From positions 26,287 through 90,286 of the forward strand of contig NZ_JAAGPI010000035.1 in NCBI RefSeq assembly GCF_017104715.1: a DNA stretch of 64,000 nucleotides. The letters run 5' to 3'. Shown here one piece after another: positions 16,407 to 25,255 of the stretch. The position numbers and the translations under genes are program-made. Within the stretch, counting starts at the first letter, position 1. The number at the start of each line of letters is the position of its first letter. Source of the DNA: Burkholderia sp. Ac-20365 (GTDB taxonomy: Bacteria; Pseudomonadota; Gammaproteobacteria; Burkholderiales; Burkholderiaceae). Below the pieces are notes generated by a model. That model was not told the origin of the DNA, ran no database searches, and saw only the letters and a list, made by a program, of their open reading frames with translations.

Positions 16407-17621
16407 ATGCTCGACGTCGCCGATGAAATCGCCCGGTTCAATGCGGGCCGGGACCCCGAACGACTCGCGATGAAATACGCGCGCATGCGCACGTCGCCGT
16501 TCGTATTCCTGCGCGGAACGTGTCATCTGTTCTACAAGCGTCTGTCCAAAGGCAAGGTGCTGGACGGCTCGCCACATGCGTGGATCTGCGGCGACATGCA
16601 TCTGGAAAATTTCGGCAGTTACAAAGGCGACAACCGGCTCATTTACTTCGACATCAACGACTTCGACGAGGCCTGTCTCGCGCCATGCCTGTACGAGATG
16701 ATCCGTCTGCTGACGAGCGTGCTGGTCGCGGCCGACGACCTCAAGCTGAGCCGCGCCGAGGCGCTCGCGCTGTGCCACACGGCCGTCGATGCCTACGCCG
16801 CCGCGCTGCGCTTCGGCAAGGCACGCTGGATCGAAGAGGAGACGGCGGAAGGCATGGTCGGCGAACTGTTCGCGGCGCTGCATCAACGCTCGCGTGCCGA
16901 TCATCTGAACCGGCGCACCGATCTGAAGGGAAAAAAGCGCACGCTGCGCGTCGACGGCAAGAAGGCGCTGCCCGTCAACGACGACACCCGCGCGAAAGTC
17001 ACTGCCTTCATGAATGACTTCGCGAAGCACGAGCCGAATCCGCAGTTCTTCGAGATTCTCGACGTCGCGCGCCGAATCGCGGGCACGGGCAGTCTGGGCG
17101 TCGAGCGCTATGTGATTCTCGTCGAAGGCAAGGGTTCGCCCGACGGCAACTATCTGCTCGACATGAAGCTGGCTTTGCCGTCCGCCACCGCGCCGAATGT
17201 CGACACGCCGCAGCCGAAGTGGAGCAGCGAGGCCGCGCGCGTCGTCGAAATCCAGCGGCGCAACCAGGTCGTGTCGCAAGCTTTCCTGCATGCCGTCGAC
17301 TTCGAAAAGCGCCCGTTCGTGCTGCGCGGCCTGCAGCCGTCCGAAGACCGTGTCGCGCTTGAAAACTGGAACGGCAAGCTGCCGAGGCTGGAATCCGTCG
17401 TGCGCAATATGGCCGAACTGATCGCGTGGGCGCACTTTCGCAGCAGCGGCCGGCAAAAATCCGCCATCGCCGACGATCTGATCGCCTTCGGCGAAGACAC
17501 CAAATGGCAATTGCCCTTGATCGAACTCGCGACGCAATGCGAAGCGCAGGTCACGAGCGACTGGAAAGCGTACAGCGAAGCATTCGATCGCGGCGCTTTC
17601 AAGCTGAAAACGAAGGCGTGA
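16407..17621 (+). CDS. DUF2252 family protein
   Basis: A 404-residue DUF2252 protein. It has the kinase-like core pattern: SPFVFLRGTCHLFYKRL, WICGDMHLENFGSY (catalytic-loop-like HxxN), YFDINDFDEACLAPCLYEM (DFD, DFG-like), and SLGVERYVILVEGKGSPDG later. The fold is related to aminoglycoside phosphotransferase/kinase-like proteins, but no substrate is known. GAGAGG lies 7-12 nt upstream of ATG 16407. It stands alone on the plus strand. Confidence 0.87.
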   Translation: MLDVADEIARFNAGRDPERLAMKYARMRTSPFVFLRGTCHLFYKRLSKGKVLDGSPHAWICGDMHLENFGSYKGDNRLIYFDINDFDEACLAPCLYEMIRLLTSVLVAADDLKLSRAEALALCHTAVDAYAAALRFGKARWIEEETAEGMVGELFAALHQRSRADHLNRRTDLKGKKRTLRVDGKKALPVNDDTRAKVTAFMNDFAKHEPNPQFFEILDVARRIAGTGSLGVERYVILVEGKGSPDGNYLLDMKLALPSATAPNVDTPQPKWSSEAARVVEIQRRNQVVSQAFLHAVDFEKRPFVLRGLQPSEDRVALENWNGKLPRLESVVRNMAELIAWAHFRSSGRQKSAIADDLIAFGEDTKWQLPLIELATQCEAQVTSDWKAYSEAFDRGAFKLKTKA

Positions 17622-17869
17622 GGATCCGGAGTCGAACGTGCGCCAGCAAACGTTCGAAAGATCCGAATATGTTGACGGGCTTTACGGCGACGCCCCAGAT
17701 GTGTAAATCTGACGTTGGCGTCGTGGTCAAAAGTGCGTCGTGTTTTCGGGCTTCATTCGCTCTGCAAGTCCTGAACCACGCCAATACCCGACGCCGTGAA
17801 CGGGCGCGTCGCCCGTGAGGCATGAACAATGCCTGTGAACGAGTCACTTCCACGACAGGAGACGGCACT

Positions 17870-18196
17870 ATGGAAATCGAAGCGACCGCATGGTTCCCGC
17901 TGGACGACTATGCGCCCGTGAGAGACGGGTGGTACGAAGTCCAGCTGGTGAGCGGAGACACGGCATTTGCCAAATTCATCGAAGGCGGATGGACCGAAAA
18001 GCCGCTCCTCGTGTTCACCCACTGGCGCGGACTGAGCGAAGATCCCGCCCGCGTGGACGAACCGGAAACCATCGACGCCGAAGCCACCGCGGCCGAGGGC
18101 GTACGCGCTGCATGGAACGCCTTCTTCCCGGGCGCGAACGGTGAAGCGCACAAACCGCTCGACGCCACGCACGGCAAACCGCCGACGACGCACTGA
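17870..18196 (+). CDS. Hypothetical acidic protein (108 residues)
   Basis: I do not recognise the family. The product is acidic and tryptophan-rich (WFPLDDYAPVRDGWYEVQ, KFIEGGWTEKPLLVFTHWRG), with a less ordered tail rich in Ala/Pro/His. There is no signal peptide or membrane helix, so it should be cytoplasmic. AGGAG lies about 9 nt before ATG 17870, codon use matches the neighbours, and an intrinsic terminator follows, so the gene looks real. It is transcribed as a single gene. Confidence 0.68.
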   Translation: MEIEATAWFPLDDYAPVRDGWYEVQLVSGDTAFAKFIEGGWTEKPLLVFTHWRGLSEDPARVDEPETIDAEATAAEGVRAAWNAFFPGANGEAHKPLDATHGKPPTTH

Positions 18197-18219
18197 ATTC
18201 CTATCCATGCGGATCTGCG

Positions 18220-18247
18220 GGCGGCGCATCGGCGCCGCCGTTTTTTT
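18220..18247 (+). terminator. Rho-independent terminator
   Basis: GGCGGCGC (18220-18227), loop ATCG, GCGCCGCC (18232-18239) form a perfect 8-bp GC stem, followed after one base by seven T residues (18241-18247). It ends the hypothetical gene at 17870-18196. Confidence 0.88.
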
Positions 18248-18334
18248 GTGCAGCGTGTTTGCGTCGCGGCACGCAATCTTCGCGTTTCACCAGCCTTCGC
18301 TAGAATGCAGCGATCGATATCGCGAAGGTCTCAC

Positions 18335-18919
18335 ATGCAATCATTCCGGCAACCCGTCGATCTGTCGCGCGCCACGCGCCTTCTGAACCATGGTCCCGTC
18401 ACGCTGGTCACGAGCGCGCACGACGGGCGCTCGAACGTGATGGCGGCTTCATGGGCGATGCCGCTGGACTTCGTGCCACCCAAACTCGTCGTCGTGATCG
18501 ACGCGAAGACATTGACGCGCCAACTCGTCGAAGCAAGCGGCGTGTTCGGCCTGCAATTGCCCACACGCGGCTTCGCCCGCCACACGCTCGCGGTTGGTTC
18601 GAACGCGGGTGTCGAAATCGACAAATTCGCCGCGCTCGAACTCAAGACGTTTCCCGCCGAAAAAATCGACGTGCCGATGCTGGAAGGCTGCGTCGCCTGG
18701 TTCGAATGCAAGGTGATTCCCGACGACGCGCAGCGGCACGATCTGATCCTCGCCGAAGTGGTCGCGTGCTACGCGGACAGCCGCGTCTATTCGGAGAACC
18801 GCTGGCATTTCGGCGACGACCACGACATGCGCACCTGTCATTACGTCGCAGGCGGCACGTTCTTCGAAACCGGCGACACGTTTGAAGTGGAAGCTGCGCC
18901 GCTCAACGACAAGCGCTGA
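18335..18919 (+). CDS. Flavin reductase-like (DIM6/NTAB) domain protein
   Basis: A 194-residue FMN-binding split-barrel protein of the flavin reductase family: GPVTLVTSAHDGRSNVMAASW at the N-terminus (core NVMAASWAMPL), FVPPKLVVVID, FGLQLPTRGFA in the middle, and a C-terminal CHYVAGGTFFETGD. Such proteins reduce FMN with NAD(P)H for partner monooxygenases, or act as flavoproteins by themselves. No monooxygenase is adjacent. ATG 18335 has GAAGG about 7 nt upstream. Convergent with the AraC gene that follows. Confidence 0.84.
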   Translation: MQSFRQPVDLSRATRLLNHGPVTLVTSAHDGRSNVMAASWAMPLDFVPPKLVVVIDAKTLTRQLVEASGVFGLQLPTRGFARHTLAVGSNAGVEIDKFAALELKTFPAEKIDVPMLEGCVAWFECKVIPDDAQRHDLILAEVVACYADSRVYSENRWHFGDDHDMRTCHYVAGGTFFETGDTFEVEAAPLNDKR

Positions 18920-18936
18920 ACCGACGCAACGCGTGC

Positions 18937-19782
18937 TCAAGCCTGCAGCGGCACCCAGATTTCGACGCCGCCCATGCCTGTAACGGGATTGAACTGCTCG
19001 CTGTAGCGCTCGAAGTTCGGCGCATCGGCGGGCGTGTGGCCGGACTCGGGCAGCCACTTGTTCCAGATCGTGTTGCACGTGCGGCGGATCGTCGAAATAT
19101 GCTCGCGATGCGTGAACACCGCATAGCGCTGCGCACCGATGCGCACGCGGCTCAGTCCGTCTGGCAAGGCCGAGAAGTCGGCGACTTCCACGCCGCATAG
19201 GTAGTCGAAATTGCCTGAATCGTCGGCGTTGTAGCAGACGCCGTAGGCGACGTTGCCGACCTGTCCGGGCACCTTGCCGAAGATCGTGTTGAAGCGCTGC
19301 CATTGCGCGGGAATGGCCGAGCTGCTTTCGCAGTTGTAGCGCTCGCTCGATCCGGCGACGAGCAACGGCTCACCGTCGACGAAACGCGGCGGCTCGAGAT
19401 TGGTGAGAAGAGATTCATCCATTTTGATCGGCTCCACGAGTGCGATGTTGTCGAGATGACCTTGCGCGCGCAACGCGTCGGGCGTGAGCCCGAACTGCTC
19501 GCGAAACGCGCGCGTGAATGCCTCGTGAGAGCCGTATCCTGCATCGACAGCGACGGCGAGAATATCGGGCGCGCCGCGTGACAGAAGCCGCGCCGCTTCC
19601 GTCAGGCGGCGCGCACGCACGTAGCGCATCACCGCGTAACCTGTCGCGGCTTCGAATGCGCGCGACAGATGAAAGCGCGACACGCAACCGCAACTGGCGA
19701 TATCGTCGAGCGACAATTCGTCGTGAAAGTGGCTTTCGATAAACCACAACGCCTTGCCGGCAGGGTTTCCAACTGGGTTCAT
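18937..19782 (-). CDS. AraC-family regulator with GyrI-like effector-binding domain
   Basis: A 281-residue regulator with an N-terminal AraC double HTH (ELSLDDIASCGCVSRFHLSR; MRYVRARRLTEAARLL; AGYGSHEAFTRAFREQFG) and a C-terminal GyrI/Rob-like ligand-binding domain from about residue 125 (VAYGVCYNADDSGNFDYLCG, and YAVFTHREHISTIRRTCNTI). This resembles Rob and multidrug-binding AraC regulators. ATG 19782 is chosen with GAGAG upstream. The neighbour upstream on the same strand is an efflux-type transporter (19858-21339), a plausible target. Confidence 0.87.
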   Translation of the reverse strand: MNPVGNPAGKALWFIESHFHDELSLDDIASCGCVSRFHLSRAFEAATGYAVMRYVRARRLTEAARLLSRGAPDILAVAVDAGYGSHEAFTRAFREQFGLTPDALRAQGHLDNIALVEPIKMDESLLTNLEPPRFVDGEPLLVAGSSERYNCESSSAIPAQWQRFNTIFGKVPGQVGNVAYGVCYNADDSGNFDYLCGVEVADFSALPDGLSRVRIGAQRYAVFTHREHISTIRRTCNTIWNKWLPESGHTPADAPNFERYSEQFNPVTGMGGVEIWVPLQA

Positions 19783-19857
19783 ACGGACTCTCGTTTCGGC
19801 ATGAACCCAGCATATCGAGCGAAGCATTGGCTCATTTGATCGCGCTTGCGGTCCTGC

Positions 19858-21339
19858 TCATGGCGATTGCTCCATCGACTGCTTCAACGCATCGTCGTCG
19901 TCGCGCTCGCGCTCGCGCTCGCGCTGCGTAGCTTGCGAGCCGGGCCGCAACAATGCGCCGCCAACTGCTGCGGCCAGCGCCGCAAAGATCGCGCCGAACA
20001 GAAACGCAACGTGATAACCGCTAGCGAGCGCAGCGGGCGTATCGGCGAGTTGCGCACCGCCGCTCGCCGACCGCGCGGCCGCGAGGCTCGCCAGCACCGC
20101 GAGCCCCAATGCGCCGCCCATCATGAATGCCGTGTTGACGATGCCCGACGCAAGGCCCGAATCCGACGGGTCGACATCGCTCATCGCAGCGAGCAGCATC
20201 GGATTGAACGCGACGCCCGCGCCGATGCCGAGCAACACCATGCCGGGCAGCACATCGGCGACGAAGTGTCCGTCGACGGGCGCACGCGCGAACAGCAGCA
20301 AGCCGAGCGCCGCGAGAAACAGGCCAACCGCGAGCGGCTTACGGATGCCGAAGCGCATCACCATCCGCGCGGACAATCCGAGCGAGAAAAAGCCCATGAT
20401 CAGGTTGGCGGGCAAGAACGCGAGGCCGACCTGAAGCGGTGCGTAGCCGAGCACGCGTTGCAGATACAGCGCGGAGATGAAGAACCACGCGAACATCGCA
20501 GCCGCCCACAACACGCCGACCACGTTGGCCGTCGCGACGTTGCGCAGCGTGAACAGTTTGAGCGGCATCAGCGGATGCGCGACGCGTGCTTCGATGACAA
20601 GGAACGCGCCGAGCAGCACGAGCGCGACGACGATCAGTCCGATGGTTTGCGCGGACAGCCAGCCCGCCTCGTTGCCGTTGACGATCGCATAGACAGCGAG
20701 CATCAACGACGCCGTGACAGTCGTCGCACCGGCGACGTCGAGCCGCTCGCCATGCGCGTGTCCACGGCCTGCCGGCAGCAGCGCCAGGCACGCTACATAC
20801 ACGGCAATGCCGATAGGCAAATTGACGAGAAAGATCCAGTGCCAGCTCAGCAGATTGGTCAACAGCCCGCCGAGCAACACGCCGATGCTGCCTCCGCCCG
20901 CGCACACGAATCCATACACGCCCATCGCTTTGGCGCGCTCGCCTTCTTCGGTGAACAGATTCATGATCAACGACAGCGAAACGGCCGATACGACCGCACC
21001 GCCCAATCCTTGAATGGCGCGCGCGCAGACCAGCATGACCTGCGAGTTCGCGAGCCCGCACGCGAGCGACGCGAGCGTGAACAGCGTAATCCCGGCGAGA
21101 AACAGCTTGCGATGCCCGTACAGGTCGCCGAGCCTTCCGCCGAGCAGCAAAAAGCCGCCGAAGGTCAGCATGTAAGCGTTGACAACCCACACCAGCGCGG
21201 TTTCCGAAAAACCCAGGTCAGCCGCGATGGACGGCAGTGCGACGTTGACGATCGTCGTATCGAGCACGATCATCAGCACGCCCATGCATAGCACGATCAG
21301 TGCAAGCCAGCGTTTATTGCCTTCGATGTTATGCGTCAT
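19858..21339 (-). CDS. DHA2-family MFS transporter (EmrB/QacA type, 14 TM)
   Basis: A 493-residue drug:H+ antiporter. LMIVLDTTIVNVALPSIAADL is the DHA2 motif (core DTTIVNVALP), followed by GGRLGDLYGHRKLFLAGI (motif A) and ARAIQGLGGAVVSAVSLSL (motif C region). Length and hydrophobic pattern fit 14 helices. The C-terminal tail is an alternating Arg-Glu run followed by DDDD, encoded by a hexamer tandem repeat. The AraC/GyrI regulator lies just downstream on the same strand and may control it. Exported compound unknown. Confidence 0.9.
   Translation of the reverse strand: MTHNIEGNKRWLALIVLCMGVLMIVLDTTIVNVALPSIAADLGFSETALVWVVNAYMLTFGGFLLLGGRLGDLYGHRKLFLAGITLFTLASLACGLANSQVMLVCARAIQGLGGAVVSAVSLSLIMNLFTEEGERAKAMGVYGFVCAGGGSIGVLLGGLLTNLLSWHWIFLVNLPIGIAVYVACLALLPAGRGHAHGERLDVAGATTVTASLMLAVYAIVNGNEAGWLSAQTIGLIVVALVLLGAFLVIEARVAHPLMPLKLFTLRNVATANVVGVLWAAAMFAWFFISALYLQRVLGYAPLQVGLAFLPANLIMGFFSLGLSARMVMRFGIRKPLAVGLFLAALGLLLFARAPVDGHFVADVLPGMVLLGIGAGVAFNPMLLAAMSDVDPSDSGLASGIVNTAFMMGGALGLAVLASLAAARSASGGAQLADTPAALASGYHVAFLFGAIFAALAAAVGGALLRPGSQATQRERERERDDDDALKQSMEQSP
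19902..19925. repeat. Short hexamer tandem repeat (gcgctc-type)
   Basis: About four tandem copies of a 6-nt unit inside the 3' end of the MFS transporter gene, encoding an RERERER run before an aspartate cluster. A likely slippage-prone microsatellite whose copy changes would keep the frame. Confidence 0.75.
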
Positions 21340-21473
21340 GCGCGCGATTCCTCCATGGCTGTCGATGCGCTTTCAGTCTAGCCAGCGTTCGCGCCTGACC
21401 GCAACCGGAAAACCGCTGCCCGCGCACCGCACTTATGGATACGACGATCGAAGGGCGGAAAAATCGACGGCGC

Positions 21474-22145
21474 TCAGCTCAATAGTTCGTACTTGCCGCC
21501 GCGTTCGAGCGCGCGCTGATACGCGGGCCGGGCATGAATCGTGTCGAGAAAGCGCGCGATGGACGGATATTTCGCATCGCGGTTGCCGCGCGCGGTTGCG
21601 GCTTCGAGCGGAAAGCTCATCTGGATATCGGCGGCTGTGAACGCGTTGCCTGCAAACCAGCCAGTTTCGCGCAGCGAATCTTCGATATAGCCCATATGCA
21701 GCGCGATTTGCGGATCAACGAAACCCGATTGCAACGTCGACGCGATTTTCTTTGCAATAGGCTTCGCGAAGAACGGCATCGGCGCGCTGCCGATACGCAT
21801 CGCGACCAGTTTCAGCAACAGCGGCGGCATCGCCGAGCCTTCCGCGTAGTGCATCCAGTATCGGAATTTCCGTCGCTCGGGCGTACCCGCAGCGGGCTCG
21901 AAGCGCCCTTGCCCGTAGCGTTCGAGCAGATACTCGATGATCGCGCCGGATTCGGCAACCGTCACATCGGCATCCGTGATGACGGGCGATTTGCCGAGCG
22001 GATGCACGGCGCGCAGTTCGGGCGGCGCGAGCATCGTCTTCGGATCGCGCTGATAACGCTTGATCTCGTACGGCACGCCGAGTTCTTCGAGCAGCCACAG
22101 CACGCGCTGCGAGCGGGAGTTGTTCAGGTGATGGACGATGAGCAT
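21474..22145 (-). CDS. Glutathione S-transferase family protein
   Basis: A 223-residue GST. The N-terminal thioredoxin-like half has LNNSRSQRVLWLLEELGVPY (active-site Ser/Arg loop), AVHPLGKSPVITD (cis-Pro region) and AESGAIIEYLLERYG; the C-terminal helical half includes GWFAGNAFTAADIQMSFPLE. The start is uncertain: ATG 22145 matches the usual first strand (MLIVHHLNNS), while an in-frame ATG at 22199 adds 18 atypical residues; neither has a strong ribosome binding site. Presumed detoxifying role, substrate unknown. Confidence 0.87.
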   Translation of the reverse strand: MLIVHHLNNSRSQRVLWLLEELGVPYEIKRYQRDPKTMLAPPELRAVHPLGKSPVITDADVTVAESGAIIEYLLERYGQGRFEPAAGTPERRKFRYWMHYAEGSAMPPLLLKLVAMRIGSAPMPFFAKPIAKKIASTLQSGFVDPQIALHMGYIEDSLRETGWFAGNAFTAADIQMSFPLEAATARGNRDAKYPSIARFLDTIHARPAYQRALERGGKYELLS

Positions 22146-22251
22146 GAGCGGGCGGCGAAAACGCGCTGTGAGGCCGGACGTCGGCGGAGCGGACATCATA
22201 CGAGGCCGCGCGAGAGGGCGGCCTCTATTCGTTACGTTGCGCGAGCAACCA

Positions 22252-23475
22252 TCATGCAGACCACTTTTTGCCCATCAATTCGTTCGACGGCAACTTCTCG
22301 TCGAGCAACTTGCGTGCGCTCTCGATGCCCGCGACAGGCAAGCCCTTCGGATCGAGCAAGCCTACCTGCACGAGCACGGAAGCCTGATCCCAATAGATAT
22401 GCTCGTTATACAGCTTGTCGCCGCGGAAGCAGACAACCGCCAGCATCGGCACCTCGAAGTACTTGCCCGTCGGCGCGACGCCCGGCAGCAGCCAGTCGAT
22501 CTCGCAGCTATGCGTGCAAGCAAAGATGAATTCATCGACGATGCGATCGGAGCCGATGGTCCGCGAAATCGGGATCAGCTTCGTGTCCGGCGGATTCGAA
22601 TTGACGAAGTGATTCGTATAGAAGCGCTTGAGATTGTCATAGCCGACACCGCCTGTCATGGTCGGAACGTGGTTGACGTAGGGTTGCGCGACCATCGTCG
22701 GCATCACGGCTTCGACGTCGCGCGTGGCGAACTCGAAATAGCAGTGCTGTTCCCACAATGTGTTCAGATCGTAGATCGGACCAAGCACCTTGCGCAGCAG
22801 CGATAGCGTGCGCGAATACGCCATCATCGCAGCGGGCTTGTCGTACTGCGGGCGTGACGACGATGCGAACGCGTGATCGCAACCCGCATACACGTACTGC
22901 TCGATGTTGCCATGCGCGCGAAATGCTTGAGCGATCTGCTCGCGAACAGGTGCCGGGCAGTACGCGTCGTTTTCGGCGAAGTGGAAAACCATCGGGCAGC
23001 GGATGTTCTTTACTTCGTCCAGATACGCTTCGAGGCCGACGCCGTAATAGCTCACCGCGCAATCCACGTCCGTTCGCGCAGCCGCAAGCAATGCGAGCTT
23101 GCCGCCAAGGCAATAGCCGATCGTGCCGATCTTGCCTTGCTGTTCAGGCAATGCGCGCAAGGCATCGAACGTCGCGGCGATATCCTGCACGCCGAGATCG
23201 ATATCGAACTTTGCGTGGAAGTCGAGCGCACGCGTCATGTCGTCGCCGTCGTAACCGAGCACGACATTCGGCTGCATGCGCCAGAACAGATCGGGCACGA
23301 GCACGACATAGCCTTCTTCGGCGTAGCGGTCGGCCGTCTGCTTCAGATAGTCGTTGATGCCGAAGATTTCTTGCAGCAATACGAGGCCCGGACCGGAGCC
23401 TTGCGCGGGACGCGCCATGTATGCGTTGAAACGGCCGCCATCGCGAGCGGCGACTTCGATAAAGGAACCGGCCAT
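22252..23475 (-). CDS. Dienelactone hydrolase fused to an NTF2/SnoaL-like domain
   Basis: A 407-residue two-domain protein. Residues 1-230 are a dienelactone hydrolase-type alpha/beta hydrolase with the triad Cys122 (GYCLGGK), Asp170 (FAENDAY) and His201 (GCDHAF). Residues from about 235 are an NTF2/SnoaL-like domain (TLWEQHCYFEFATRDVEAVM; NEHIYWDQASVLVQVGLL). ATG 23475 has GAGGAG 8-13 nt upstream. It is the last gene of the minus-strand 2-aminobenzoyl-CoA operon, 84 nt after the CoA ligase, so it may open or hydrolyse a cyclic CoA intermediate or lactone (inference). Confidence 0.83.
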   Translation of the reverse strand: MAGSFIEVAARDGGRFNAYMARPAQGSGPGLVLLQEIFGINDYLKQTADRYAEEGYVVLVPDLFWRMQPNVVLGYDGDDMTRALDFHAKFDIDLGVQDIAATFDALRALPEQQGKIGTIGYCLGGKLALLAAARTDVDCAVSYYGVGLEAYLDEVKNIRCPMVFHFAENDAYCPAPVREQIAQAFRAHGNIEQYVYAGCDHAFASSSRPQYDKPAAMMAYSRTLSLLRKVLGPIYDLNTLWEQHCYFEFATRDVEAVMPTMVAQPYVNHVPTMTGGVGYDNLKRFYTNHFVNSNPPDTKLIPISRTIGSDRIVDEFIFACTHSCEIDWLLPGVAPTGKYFEVPMLAVVCFRGDKLYNEHIYWDQASVLVQVGLLDPKGLPVAGIESARKLLDEKLPSNELMGKKWSA

Positions 23476-23559
23476 CAAATTGCTCCTCGATTGTGGGAAG
23501 ACGGGACTGCGCGCGTCGCCGCTTTTATCGTCCACCACGATCGAATGAAGCGTGTGGCG

Positions 23560-25203
23560 CTACATCGCACGCAAGGCGAAACGTTTGAGCTTGCCCGTTT
23601 CCGTGCGAGGCAGCGCGTCGATAAAGGCAACGACGCGCGGATACTTGTACGGCGCAACGGTATTCTTCACGAATTCCTGCAACTCTGCGACCAGTTTCTC
23701 GTCCGCGCTGTAGCCCGTATTGAGCACGACGAAAGCCTTCACGATCTGGCCACGCGTTTCGTCGGGTACGCCGATCACGCCGCACTCGGCAACGGCCTTG
23801 TGCTGCATCAATACGCTTTCGACTTCCGGTCCGGAGATGTTGTAGCCCGCCGAAACGATCATGTCGTCGGCGCGTGCCTGATAGAACACGTAGCCATCTT
23901 CGTCGATATAAACGGAGTCGCCGGGCAGATTCCAGCCGTCGCGCACGAACTTCAACTGACGTTCATCGGCGAGATAGCGGCAGCCTGTCGGCCCGCGCAC
24001 AGCAAGCTTGCCGAGCGTGCCTGGCGGAACGGGGCGCATATCGTCGTCCACGGCTTGAATCGCATAGCCAGGAACGGCCTTGCCGATCGCATGCGGTCGC
24101 ACCTCATGTCCCGCCGACGAGATGAAGATATGAATCATCTCCGTGCCGCCGATGCCGTCGATCATCTCGATGCCACTAGCCGCACGCCATAGCGCGCGTG
24201 TCGAATCCGGTAGTGCTTCACCGGCAGACACGGTCTTCTTCAGCGATGCAATGTCGAAGCGCGGAACCAACGGCGCCATCTGCCGATAGAACGTCGGCGC
24301 GGTGAACATCACCGTCGCATGAAAGCGCTCGACGTTTTGCAGCAGCGTTTCAGGCGTCTGCTTCTCGATCAGCACCGTCGACGCGCCCGCGCGCAACGGA
24401 AAGCACAGCAACCCGCCCAGGCCGAATGTGAATGCGAGCGGCGGCGTGCCGCAAAAGATATCGTCGGCAGTGGGCTTGAGAACATGGCGCGGGAACAGGT
24501 CGCACATCGCGAGCACGTCGCGATGAAAATGCATGCAGCCTTTGGGCGCGCCCGTGGTGCCGCTGGTGAAAGCGATCAGGCAGACATCGTCGGCGGCGGT
24601 ATCGCAGGCCTTGAATTCAGCGGGTTTGGATGCCGCGAGGGTTTCGAGCGAACCCGCTGCGTCTTCGTCGTGAAAGATCAGCGTCTGTTTCAGGCCTTCG
24701 CAGAAGTACTCGTCGCCTTGCGTCGAACAGCGCGCGAGTTCTTCCATCAACCGTGTGTCGCACAAGGCCGCGCCGATTTGCGCCTTGTCGATGATCTGCT
24801 TGAGTTCCTTTGCGCGCAGCAGCGGCATGGTCGGCACGACGACGAGCCCCGCCTTCAATGCCGCGAGAAACGCGACCGCCATCTGCAATGTATTCGGCCC
24901 GCGCAGCAGCACGCGATTGCCAGGCTGCAAACCCATTTCATCGATCAGCACATGCGCGCTGCGATTGACCATCGCGAGCAGTTCGCCATACGTGGTCGCG
25001 TGCGGCTTGCCGTCGATATCGGACCACACCGCAGGCCGGTCACGATGACCGCTTTCGACAGCACGATCGAGCAGTTCAGTCGCGCAGTTGAAACGCGCCG
25101 GGTAGGCGACGTCCGGATTGTCGAGCAGGAACACCGGCCATTGATCCTGCGGCGGCAAGTGATCGCGCGCGAAAGTATCGACGTGAGCTGACGGTTCCAT
25201 CAT
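23560..25203 (-). CDS. 2-Aminobenzoate/benzoate-CoA ligase
   Basis: A 547-residue adenylate-forming ligase of the benzoate-CoA ligase family. AFTSGTTGAPKGCMHFH (about 211-226) is the ATP-binding motif, GWNLPGDSVYIDEDGYVFY and ADDMIVSAGYNISGPEVE lie in the hinge region, and the catalytic lysine sits in TETGKLKRFALR at the end. The operon also encodes a 2-aminobenzoyl-CoA monooxygenase/reductase-like enzyme, so anthranilate is the most likely substrate: anthranilate + ATP + CoA giving 2-aminobenzoyl-CoA. AGGGGAG precedes the start. Benzoate or salicylate cannot be excluded by sequence reading alone. Confidence 0.88.
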   Translation of the reverse strand: MMEPSAHVDTFARDHLPPQDQWPVFLLDNPDVAYPARFNCATELLDRAVESGHRDRPAVWSDIDGKPHATTYGELLAMVNRSAHVLIDEMGLQPGNRVLLRGPNTLQMAVAFLAALKAGLVVVPTMPLLRAKELKQIIDKAQIGAALCDTRLMEELARCSTQGDEYFCEGLKQTLIFHDEDAAGSLETLAASKPAEFKACDTAADDVCLIAFTSGTTGAPKGCMHFHRDVLAMCDLFPRHVLKPTADDIFCGTPPLAFTFGLGGLLCFPLRAGASTVLIEKQTPETLLQNVERFHATVMFTAPTFYRQMAPLVPRFDIASLKKTVSAGEALPDSTRALWRAASGIEMIDGIGGTEMIHIFISSAGHEVRPHAIGKAVPGYAIQAVDDDMRPVPPGTLGKLAVRGPTGCRYLADERQLKFVRDGWNLPGDSVYIDEDGYVFYQARADDMIVSAGYNISGPEVESVLMQHKAVAECGVIGVPDETRGQIVKAFVVLNTGYSADEKLVAELQEFVKNTVAPYKYPRVVAFIDALPRTETGKLKRFALRAM

Positions 25204-25255
25204 GAAACTCCCCTGCCATACGTGCGTGGTGTGCGAAATGGTTCGGTCTGTGTGT

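Noticed and set aside
16212..17537. Long minus-strand upstream extension of the acetyltransferase frame (to 681 codons)
   Set aside because: It is antisense to the well-supported DUF2252 gene and lacks homology character; the acetyltransferase begins at GTG 16211 with a ribosome binding site.
19846..21291. Plus-strand frame of 481 codons
   Set aside because: Shadow of the MFS transporter on the other strand; Arg/His/Gln-rich composition typical of antisense GC-rich frames.
22146..22199. Earlier start for the glutathione S-transferase
   Set aside because: Adds 18 residues without homology character and has no better ribosome binding site.
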